Source: Edaphobacter modestus (GTDB lineage Bacteria > Acidobacteriota > Terriglobia > Terriglobales > Acidobacteriaceae). Taken from it: a stretch of 64,000 nucleotides of DNA. The stretch is taken from positions 3,720,001-3,784,000 of the forward strand of contig NZ_SHKW01000001.1 in NCBI RefSeq assembly GCF_004217555.1, in the 5' to 3' direction. The notes under the pieces were generated by a model. That model had not been told where the DNA came from, made no database searches, and worked only from the letters and a program-made list of their open reading frames with translations. Both the position numbers and the translations under genes were made by a program. Below are positions 34,029 to 41,207 of this stretch, in pieces; within the stretch, counting starts at the first letter, position 1; the number at the start of each line of letters is the position of its first letter.

Positions 34029-34889
34029 TTGCCTGAGCGGGTCCAATGCGAGTTCTTTCTCATCCGGTATGTGCCGGATGTGGTGAAGGGCGAGTTCACG
34101 AACATCGGGGTGGTGCTGCGCGAGGCCAATGCTTCGTCCAGCCGCGATGCCAACGCAGTGGTGCGGTTTACCCGCGACTGGAGCCGCGTGCGCTGCATGG
34201 ACGCCGACGCCGATCTTGGCCTGCTGGAGTCGCTCGAAGGCGAGATCGCGGAGCGGCTGCGGCTGGGGGCGGCGGACACGAAAGAGGTGCTTCCACTGCT
34301 CGAGGATACGCTTTCGAACTCGGTGCAGATCTCCGAGGCGCGGGCATCGCTGGCCGAGAATATGGCGGCGGAGCTCGAGCAATTGATGCGGATGTACGTC
34401 GAGCCTTTGAAGGTGAAGCAGGAACGGAAGAAGACAGGACGCGCCGCGATCGCGGGCGCGATGCGGAGCCAGTTTGAGCGTGCCGGCGTGTGGGGGCTGA
34501 TGCGCAAACGGATCGCGGCCTCTCTCTACACGCGGCCGGGCGATCCCATGAAGATCGACTGCGGCTACCGCGTCGATGGAGGTGCTGCAAACGCGTCGGG
34601 AGTGATTCGCCTGTTCCAGGCGGTCTCGCTTGAAGGGGATGTTGAAGCGGCGAAGGGGCTGGCCTGGTCGGCTCCGCAACTCCGCGAGGGCGTGGAGCGT
34701 GTGGAAAGTGCGCGGCTGGAACTAACGGCTGTGGTGGAGCCGCTACGCTCGATCTCCGATGCTGAGGACGAGGCGATGGAGCGGTATCGCTTTGGTGTGG
34801 AGGCGATGGAGCGCGAGGCGATTCGTGTGGTGACGTTGAACGACCTGGCGCGCGCTGCCGAAACAGCGCGGTTGGAGCTGAGGGTGTGA
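34029..34889 (+). CDS. DUF3037 protein paired with the HipA-like kinase
   Basis: 286 residues starting at TTG, with GGAGG four bases upstream. The N-terminus (FFLIRYVPDVVKGEFTNIGV, about residues 8-27) is the DUF3037 hallmark, followed by GVVLRE and a long helical part. It lies 30 bases after the kinase gene on the same strand. The pair recurs in unrelated bacteria and is thought of as a conserved unit of unknown function; DUF3037 might be the kinase's substrate or inhibitor. A strong terminator follows it. Confidence 0.8.
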   Translation: MPERVQCEFFLIRYVPDVVKGEFTNIGVVLREANASSSRDANAVVRFTRDWSRVRCMDADADLGLLESLEGEIAERLRLGAADTKEVLPLLEDTLSNSVQISEARASLAENMAAELEQLMRMYVEPLKVKQERKKTGRAAIAGAMRSQFERAGVWGLMRKRIAASLYTRPGDPMKIDCGYRVDGGAANASGVIRLFQAVSLEGDVEAAKGLAWSAPQLREGVERVESARLELTAVVEPLRSISDAEDEAMERYRFGVEAMEREAIRVVTLNDLARAAETARLELRV

Positions 34890-34936
34890 CGGGTTGAGGG
34901 TGTGACGAGCTAGACAGAGCATCAAGACAGAATCAC

Positions 34937-34970
34937 GGGCATGGCCGACGAGGCCGTGCCCTTCTTTTTT
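34937..34970 (+). terminator. Terminator after the kinase/DUF3037 pair, before the portal gene
   Basis: GGGCATGGCC pairs with GGCCGTGCCC (one G-T pair) across GACGA, then TTCTTTTTT. Confidence 0.8.
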
Positions 34971-35003
34971 GCGACAGACCACAGCGAAGGACGAGGTGAG
35001 TAG

Positions 35004-36245
35004 ATGGGAGTTCGGGAGACAGTGAAGGACGTCTGGCAGAGGCTGGCCGGCGTGGATGCGGCGGAGGGTGATGCCACCAGGGGCGACAGGAAGACGAGGA
35101 TGCTGCCCTCGATCCTGACGCCTTATCGGGGAGCGCGCTCGGGACAGGAAGCGTTGCCCAAACCGACGCCGGCGAATCTCAGAAAATTTTCCGAGACGCC
35201 GGTGGTGCGCCGCGCGATCAACCTGGTGAAAGACAAGGTGGCCAGCATGGACTGGCAGGTTCGCGTGCGTCGAGGATACTCGGCGGATGCAGTCGAGAAC
35301 GTGCAGGAACGGCTCGGCATCCTTCGCCGCTGCATGGAGGAGCCCAATGCCTCCGACAGCTTCCGCGTGCTGTGGGAACAGGTGATCGAGGACCTTCTCG
35401 TAGGAGGTTTCGGGGCGGTCGAGATGGAAGCGACCGGAGACCCGCTTCGGCCCTTTCATCTGTGGGCCGTGGATGGCGCAACCATTCAGGTCGACAGCCG
35501 ATGGGATGGCGATCCCGCAGCGCCGCGCTACGCGCAGGCGACGGGAAGACTTGGCGCGGATGCCCTGGTCCCGCTGCGCGACGATGAGCTGATCTATGTG
35601 CGGCTGAATCCACGCAGCCACACCCCATTCGGTCTGGGAAGGCTGGAGGTCGCGTTCGAAGCGGTCAACCAGTTCCTCAGCGCGCATCGCTATGCGGGAC
35701 GGCTGGCCTCGAACTCCGTGGTGCAGTACGCCCTGTGGCTGAATGAGGCGACACCGGAGCAACACGACCGGCTGATTCGCTGGTGGCAGGACGAGATTGA
35801 AGGCACAGGCCGGGTGCCGGTGCTGAGCAGCGAGAAGAAGCCCGAGGTCTTGCGCTTTGCGGGCGGCACCGATGCCGATCTGCGGCTGCAGTGGCAGGAG
35901 ATGCTGATCCGCATGATCGCCAACGCCTTCGAGCTTCCGCCGATGCTGCTGGGCGTCGAGGGCGACGTCAATCGCTCGACCGCCGCTGAACTTGCCGATG
36001 AGGCCTTCCAGAGCGCTGTTGTCCCTGTGGCGAAGTTACTCGCCGAGCACATCACGCGCGACCTCTTCGCCAAGAAGCTGGGCTGGCGCGAGTTCGAGTT
36101 CTGCTTCAACGAGCTGGAGGGCCGCGACGACGCCAGCGAAGCCGCGATTCAGAAGACGCTGATTGAGGCTGGCGTGCTCACGGTCAACGAGGTGCGCGAG
36201 ATGCGCGGTCTCGCGCCGCTTGCGAGCAAGGAGGTTCAGCAGTGA
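35004..36245 (+). CDS. Phage portal protein
   Basis: 413 residues; GAGGTGAG precedes the ATG. HK97-type portal features: TPVVRRAINLVKDKVASMDW near residue 65, the wing/stem region GGFGAVEMEATGDPLRPFHL, LGRLEVAFEAVNQFLSAHRY, and MIRMIANAFELPPMLLGVEG before a C-terminal helix. Portals form the dodecameric DNA gate at one capsid vertex. Here the gene lies about 9 kb after the capsid gene, an unusual order. Its stop overlaps the GTG of the next gene. Confidence 0.88.
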   Translation: MGVRETVKDVWQRLAGVDAAEGDATRGDRKTRMLPSILTPYRGARSGQEALPKPTPANLRKFSETPVVRRAINLVKDKVASMDWQVRVRRGYSADAVENVQERLGILRRCMEEPNASDSFRVLWEQVIEDLLVGGFGAVEMEATGDPLRPFHLWAVDGATIQVDSRWDGDPAAPRYAQATGRLGADALVPLRDDELIYVRLNPRSHTPFGLGRLEVAFEAVNQFLSAHRYAGRLASNSVVQYALWLNEATPEQHDRLIRWWQDEIEGTGRVPVLSSEKKPEVLRFAGGTDADLRLQWQEMLIRMIANAFELPPMLLGVEGDVNRSTAAELADEAFQSAVVPVAKLLAEHITRDLFAKKLGWREFEFCFNELEGRDDASEAAIQKTLIEAGVLTVNEVREMRGLAPLASKEVQQ

Positions 36246-38581
36246 GGATAACGATCGACAATCTCGACGGAGCGGGCGTGCGCGATTACACTGCGTCCGT
36301 CTCCGCCGCCGGACCTCTGAAGATCGAGCGGACCCTCAATGCTCCTTCGCGCTGTACGGGAATGCTGGATGTGAGCGCGTCCGGCCTTCCCGTGCCGGTG
36401 AGGCGTGCGCGGATTGTGGTCTCGGCGGACGACGGTACGCTGTTGTTTACGGGGTATATGGCGACGGAGCCGGAGAGCATCTACGCCGGCATGGCGAGCG
36501 TCGGACCGGTCTATCGGCTTACGTTCAGCGCCCTCAGTGACGAGTGGCTGCTCGACAAGCAGAGCACGCCCCCGGGGGGTACCGGTCTCGCCCAGCCAGG
36601 CGGCGAGCTGCTGCGAACGCTGACCAGTCGTGTGGACGCAGGACGCTTTGTAACCGAGGCGATCGACGATTCGGGCACAGTGGGGGTCTTCGCGCCTGCG
36701 CAGGCTTCGTCGTGGTCAGCCAACGCGGGCGAGATCGCAGATGCGGCCTACGCCTCCTACCGCGTACTGGACGGAGCCGTGAGCCTGCGGACCGCAGGTA
36801 CGACGACGCATGTGTTGAACGATGGCGATGGAACTCTCGATATCGCAGCGTTGAGAACGGCGTCGGTGCGCGAGCTTGCCAACGACGTGACTCTGAGCGG
36901 CGATATGGAACCGGCGGCATACATCATGGAGACCTTCCAGGGGGATGCAACGACCAGCGTCTTCGATCTCGCGGAAGCCCCGTACCGTCCCACTCGCATA
37001 ACCCGCTCCGCCGCCAGCTCGACTGCTTCGCAGGTCTTTCTGGACAGCTTCAACCAGGGCACGATCAACCCTGGCATCTGGTCGGTTCGAGATCCCGGCT
37101 CGTTTCTCTCCATCACTTCGTCGGGACTCACGATGACCGGCGGCAACGGCCTCGACGGACAGACGACCCTGACCGGGCTCGACCTGATCGAGATGGGAGG
37201 AACGCTCATCGTCGAAATGGGAAGCCTCCAGCTCAGCAGTCCGAGCACGGGCATCCTCTGCGGTTTGTATAACGGAGCCGTGCTGAGCGCGAACTGCTTC
37301 GCCGGATACAACGTGCGGCAGAGCGGTGGAGCGACTCTGGTGGTTCCATTCGTGAACGGCGCTGAGGTCGGGACGCCATTCACGGTGCTCAACGGACACA
37401 AGTACACGCTGCGCATCCGGCTTCACTGTCCGGAGACCGAGCGTGTGTTACAGACCTGGTACACGATGGTGGATGGCGTGCTTCAATCCTTCGGTGGCGG
37501 GTCGGTAGATGCGCCGATGTCGCTGCTGTTCGAGCTGGTCGACCAGGGCATCTCTTCGAACATGCCTGCGACGGTGCTCTACTCCGGCCAGGTGGCGACG
37601 TCACCAGCACGCTGCAGCTTCGCGGCCTTAGACAGCGTGGAGCTGATCGGCTCTCTGGGATACTGTCGCATCACGCAGGCGGGGTCTGTGTGGATCGTCA
37701 GCACGATGGCCGACGGCACACAAATCGTACGCATGACGGGAGCAGCGGGTGAGGGCGTGGACTGCATGGTCTCGTCGGCGGGTAGAATCACCTTCTTCTC
37801 CGGCAGGATTCCCGTAGTTGGCGAGCGGTTTACCGTCTGGTATCGCGGACGCAGGCGGTCGGTTGCGCGACTGAACGATCCGGCCAGTGTGGAGGCGGAG
37901 GCCGCGGGAGGCATACCCGGCGCGGCGCAGTGGCTGGGTAAGGTGCTTAGCCCTCCTGCACGCAGTACGCAGGACTGCGAAAACGCAGCGCTGGCGGTGC
38001 TGCGATTCGCATCCAGCCGGTCGGCAGCGGTCTCCGGCAGCTACACGATGATCAATCCCGCGGCGGATATCTGGCCCGGCGATGTGCTCGAAGTAAACTC
38101 CGGCGACGATACGCTGAAGCTGATTGTGCGCAACGTAACGATCGACGACGGCCATGCCCGGCCCGAGCTGATGCAGTATCGCATCGCCTGCGCCAACGAC
38201 TGGGCGGAGGGCCTGGGACTGAAGCTGTCCGAGGCTGTCGCCGTGGATGCGTTGTTGCCCGAAACGGCGGCAAGCGCGCCCGGAGCCGTGCTGCCGAACC
38301 TGCAATCCCTGCAGGTGGTGAGCGCGACGGGGACAGCGCTGCAAGTGGACGCCGGAACCAATCCGCCGCCCGGGGGCGGCTTCGAGGTTCGGCGTCGCGA
38401 CTGGGACTTCGGCCCGGGTGTCGATCAGGATCTGGTGTTGCGTTCGCCGGTGCGAAGCTTTTCGATTCCGCGCGAGGCCCAGGTCGAGCGTTACTACGTG
38501 CGCATGTACGACGGATCCAATCCGCCGGTGTACTCGCGTTTTTCAAGTGCGGTGTTTACAAATCTGCCCGTCGCTTTCTGA
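36242..38581 (+). CDS. Tail tip/baseplate hub-like protein
   Basis: 779 residues, GTG start overlapping the portal stop (GTGA). The N-terminal 110 residues (RARIVVSADDGTLLFTGYMA) resemble the beta-barrel domains of baseplate hub proteins. About 255-450 looks like a concanavalin-type domain (FLDSFNQGTINPGIWSVRDP). Then come LVWYRGRRR-like strands, a second hub-like stretch (DIWPGDVLEVNSGDDTLKLI), and a C-terminal fibronectin-like fold (RDWDFGPGVDQDLVLRSPVR). It probably attaches the fibre or contacts cell-surface sugars. The call is by domain resemblance. Confidence 0.6.
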   Translation: MRITIDNLDGAGVRDYTASVSAAGPLKIERTLNAPSRCTGMLDVSASGLPVPVRRARIVVSADDGTLLFTGYMATEPESIYAGMASVGPVYRLTFSALSDEWLLDKQSTPPGGTGLAQPGGELLRTLTSRVDAGRFVTEAIDDSGTVGVFAPAQASSWSANAGEIADAAYASYRVLDGAVSLRTAGTTTHVLNDGDGTLDIAALRTASVRELANDVTLSGDMEPAAYIMETFQGDATTSVFDLAEAPYRPTRITRSAASSTASQVFLDSFNQGTINPGIWSVRDPGSFLSITSSGLTMTGGNGLDGQTTLTGLDLIEMGGTLIVEMGSLQLSSPSTGILCGLYNGAVLSANCFAGYNVRQSGGATLVVPFVNGAEVGTPFTVLNGHKYTLRIRLHCPETERVLQTWYTMVDGVLQSFGGGSVDAPMSLLFELVDQGISSNMPATVLYSGQVATSPARCSFAALDSVELIGSLGYCRITQAGSVWIVSTMADGTQIVRMTGAAGEGVDCMVSSAGRITFFSGRIPVVGERFTVWYRGRRRSVARLNDPASVEAEAAGGIPGAAQWLGKVLSPPARSTQDCENAALAVLRFASSRSAAVSGSYTMINPAADIWPGDVLEVNSGDDTLKLIVRNVTIDDGHARPELMQYRIACANDWAEGLGLKLSEAVAVDALLPETAASAPGAVLPNLQSLQVVSATGTALQVDAGTNPPPGGGFEVRRRDWDFGPGVDQDLVLRSPVRSFSIPREAQVERYYVRMYDGSNPPVYSRFSSAVFTNLPVAF

Positions 38582-38586
38582 CGGGC
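38566..38586 (+). terminator. Hairpin at the end of the baseplate gene
   Basis: GCCCGTC pairs with GACGGGC across a 7-base loop that overlaps the stop codon; the following TTGTT is a weak T-tract. Confidence 0.45.
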
Positions 38587-38603
38587 TTGTTGGGAGCTAC
38601 AGG

Positions 38604-38819
38604 ATGACGGAGTTTGAAAGCAAGGTCCTCGGGGACCTGCGTGTGTTGAAGAGCCAGATGGACAATTTGCTCGGAGTAGGTCAACCGGGAAGGTTGATTC
38701 ACCTCGAAGAACGGGTGGAGCGGCACGAGCGAAGCGTGCAGCGTGTAAAGGGATTCACCACGGCTGTAGGCGCTTTGGTGACTCTCGCTCACATTGCAAT
38801 CGACTATTTCCGGCGATAG
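38604..38819 (+). CDS. XhlA-like holin-accessory protein
   Basis: 71 residues from the ATG after GCTACAGG; the longer frame upstream belongs to the previous gene's shadow. Residues 1-45 are a charged coiled coil (LRVLKSQMDNLL, LEERVERHERSVQRV). Residues about 47-66 are a membrane span (FTTAVGALVTLAHIAIDYF), with RR at the end. This is the XhlA/haemolysin layout that works with holins to expose the wall. No endolysin gene is next to it. Confidence 0.65.
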   Translation: MTEFESKVLGDLRVLKSQMDNLLGVGQPGRLIHLEERVERHERSVQRVKGFTTAVGALVTLAHIAIDYFRR

Positions 38820-38849
38820 CCCAAGGACGAAAACTACAGGAGAACAGCA

Positions 38850-39107
38850 ATGGACTTTCTAAAGATCTTCCTCCGCGGACTGGCATTTCTGCCTGCTGCG
38901 CTGCACGGTACCGAGGCTCTGATCGGGGAAGGTGGTGGCGAGCAGAAGAAGAAGGCCGCGATTGAAATTGTGGGCGCGGCCATCAACATCACCGATGCGG
39001 TGACGTCGAAGCAGATCGTCGACGCCGACCGTTTTACAGCAGGGCTGGGCGCCATTATCGATGGCGTGGTCGAGTGCCTGAACGCGAGTGTATGGGCGAA
39101 GTCGTAG
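38850..39107 (+). CDS. Small membrane-associated protein ending the cluster
   Basis: 85 residues; CAGGAGAA precedes the ATG. A hydrophobic N-terminus (FLKIFLRGLAFLPAALHG) is followed by GGGEQKKKA and two helices ending AIIDGVVECLN. The layout repeats that of the protein at 24471-24854, suggesting a common family at both ends of the structural cluster. Holin is one possibility; not established. Confidence 0.6.
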   Translation: MDFLKIFLRGLAFLPAALHGTEALIGEGGGEQKKKAAIEIVGAAINITDAVTSKQIVDADRFTAGLGAIIDGVVECLNASVWAKS

Positions 39108-39116
39108 CGGGTGTTC

Positions 39117-40211
39117 TCAGCGGCCAGTAGCGAAGATGGCAGCGAGCTCATGCGGGGCGACGACCTCGAGCTGAGCGTAGGTGCATTCGGCAGGTGGCTT
39201 GTCGGTGCGCCAGTGGCGAAACTGGGCCATGTGGCGAAAGCGCGTGCCCTGCATGTGTTCGTAGGCGACCTCGACCACGAGCTCGGGTCGCAACGGCTGC
39301 CAGGAGAGGTCCTTGCCCTGGCTCCATCGGCTCTGGCCGCCGGGCATGCGCTGGTCTTCGGCTGCGCCGCTGGCCTCGGACCCAGCCTCGGCCCATGCGC
39401 GCCAGGGATGATCTGTGAGTGCGCTGCGGCGATAGGGCTCGAGAAACTTGACGAGCTCACGCCGCTTCGCCTGGGTAAAGCTTGCGCAGACGCCGACGTG
39501 CTGCAGCGAGCCCGAGGCATCGTAAAGGCCGAGCAGAAGAGAGCCGATCGCCTCGTTCTCCGCGTCCTTGTGCCAGCGAAAACCTGCAACGACACAGTCG
39601 CAGTCGCGCTCGTGCTTCACCTTGAGCATGGTGCGCTTGTTGGGCTGGTAGGTGCCGCTTGCGGGCTTGGCGATCACGCCGTCGAGCCCTGCTCCCTCGA
39701 AGCGCTGAAACCAGTCGCGCGCGGTGGCGACGTCGCGCGTGGCCGGGGTGATGTGGAGCGGCGGCTCTGCGGATGCGAGCAGCGATTCAAGCTGCGTGCG
39801 CCGGTCTTCAAAGGGCTGCTGACTAAGATCGCGATCCCCGATGGCGAGCACATCGAAGAAGACGATGGAGGCGGGAATCTGTTGCGAGAGCATCTTGATG
39901 CGAGAGGCCGCGGGATGGATGCGGAGCTGGAGCGCGTCGAAGTCGAGGCCGTCGCTTCCCGCGATGACGATCTCGCCATCGAGTACGCAGCGTTCAGGAA
40001 GCCGCGATTTCAAAGGCTCAAAGAGCTCGGGGAAGTAGCGGTCGAGTGGCTTCTGGTCTCGGCTCTGAATCATGAGATCGTCGCCGTCGCGGAACAGCAG
40101 CGCGCGAAAGCCATCCCACTTGGGCTCAAAGATCCAGGAATCCCCATTTGGGATCTCATCGACCCGCTTGGCGAGCATGGGCAGGACCGGCGGCTGCACA
40201 GGAAGATTCAC
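39117..40211 (-). CDS. ATP-dependent DNA ligase (LigC/LigD-ligase-domain type)
   Basis: 364 residues from the GTG at 40211; the frame opens at a GTG at 40253, which would overlap the upstream gene by 14 bases. The adenylation lysine is K31 in EPKWDGFRA. Other nucleotidyl-transferase motifs are CVLDGEIVI, GLDGVIAKP and LKVKHERDCD. The C-terminal OB-fold follows (SLLLGLYDASGSLQHVGVCA), ending ELVVEVAYEHMQGTRFRHM. No polymerase or nuclease domain is attached. Such stand-alone ligases act in repair, sometimes with Ku, but no ku gene is present here. It converges on the phage cluster. Confidence 0.9.
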   Translation of the reverse strand: MNLPVQPPVLPMLAKRVDEIPNGDSWIFEPKWDGFRALLFRDGDDLMIQSRDQKPLDRYFPELFEPLKSRLPERCVLDGEIVIAGSDGLDFDALQLRIHPAASRIKMLSQQIPASIVFFDVLAIGDRDLSQQPFEDRRTQLESLLASAEPPLHITPATRDVATARDWFQRFEGAGLDGVIAKPASGTYQPNKRTMLKVKHERDCDCVVAGFRWHKDAENEAIGSLLLGLYDASGSLQHVGVCASFTQAKRRELVKFLEPYRRSALTDHPWRAWAEAGSEASGAAEDQRMPGGQSRWSQGKDLSWQPLRPELVVEVAYEHMQGTRFRHMAQFRHWRTDKPPAECTYAQLEVVAPHELAAIFATGR

Positions 40212-40239
40212 GCTAGCGATGGTATACCTACGTGAGAAT

Positions 40240-41085
40240 TTATAACCACGCACTTACGATTCGGCCTGCGCTGCCCAGCAGCTTCAGGTTGTCCTTGCGA
40301 TCTGTGAAGTAGCGGGCGTTCAACTCGTCGCTGCCGAGGTCTTCGATGGTGCGAAAGGCGGCGAGCTCGCTTGCCATCTCTGAAGGGGTGAAGAAGAGCT
40401 GAAAGGGTTCGCCTGCCAGCTGAACCCGTGAGGCTAGCGAATCGTGCGCGAGCTGCTCGAAAAATGGCAGAGCCGAACGCGGCTGACCGTAGTCCATGAC
40501 TACGCCACTGCCCGCGAGCGAGGAGGCGATGAGTGCGAGGGTCGAGCGAAAGGCAGCATTCGTCAGGTAAGGTACGACACCGAGCCAGGCAAAGAACGTG
40601 GGCACGGAGGCATCGAAGTCTGCGGCCGCAAGCTGCGTTGCGAGCTGCTGATGCTCGAAGTCCACTGGCGTGTAGGTCAGGTTGGACGGGATCGAGATAT
40701 TGTTGGAGGCAAGTAGCTCGTGCTTCCACTGCTGCGTGGCGGGATGGTCGACCTCGAAGACGTGAAGACCGGGGAAGGGGTTCCGATATGCAAAGGTGTC
40801 GAGTCCAGCGCCTAAGAGGACATATTGACCGACACCGCGTGCAACCGCCGCGGCGAGCAAATCTTCCGCATAACGACTGCGCGCGACGAGGAACGCGCGC
40901 AGCGAGACGGAGAAGGGCTTTTGAAGCTTGGTGATCGTGCGCTCGACTTCGGGAAGGTATTCGTTGCCGAGGATGGGGACCGCGATGGGGTCGTCGAAGA
41001 CGAGCGGCTGCGCGTCGTAAAGCTGATGTGCGGCTCGTCGCATGGCGACACGGAGTGCGGTGCGGGATGGGCGGGCGGCTTCCAT
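40240..41085 (-). CDS. SAM-dependent methyltransferase, leucine carboxyl methyltransferase-like
   Basis: 281 residues from the second Met of the frame (ATG at 41085); the preceding 12 codons look non-coding. The family signature VLLGAGLDTFAYR lies near residue 85, and the acidic residue in VFEVDHPATQQWK follows it. This is the PPM1/LCMT-related bacterial family often called putative O-methyltransferase; its substrate in bacteria is unknown. It lies 28 bases upstream of the ligase gene on the same strand. Confidence 0.85.
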   Translation of the reverse strand: MEAARPSRTALRVAMRRAAHQLYDAQPLVFDDPIAVPILGNEYLPEVERTITKLQKPFSVSLRAFLVARSRYAEDLLAAAVARGVGQYVLLGAGLDTFAYRNPFPGLHVFEVDHPATQQWKHELLASNNISIPSNLTYTPVDFEHQQLATQLAAADFDASVPTFFAWLGVVPYLTNAAFRSTLALIASSLAGSGVVMDYGQPRSALPFFEQLAHDSLASRVQLAGEPFQLFFTPSEMASELAAFRTIEDLGSDELNARYFTDRKDNLKLLGSAGRIVSAWL

Positions 41086-41207
41086 GACTTGTCTAAATCT
41101 TATTAGCTCGTGGTGAAGCAAATGAGACGTTGCGTGATCCTTCCTGTTAACTCTTCTTTATCTATGTGATGTGGAAGGTGCGCCGGGCCGGTAAAGTTAA
41201 AGGTACG

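Noticed and set aside
31263..34679. Open frame of over 1,100 codons on the minus strand across fibre, terminase and kinase genes
   Set aside because: Its product is rich in His, Arg, Pro and Leu without domain motifs, typical of the antisense of GC-rich genes; the plus-strand genes have clear motifs and ribosome sites.
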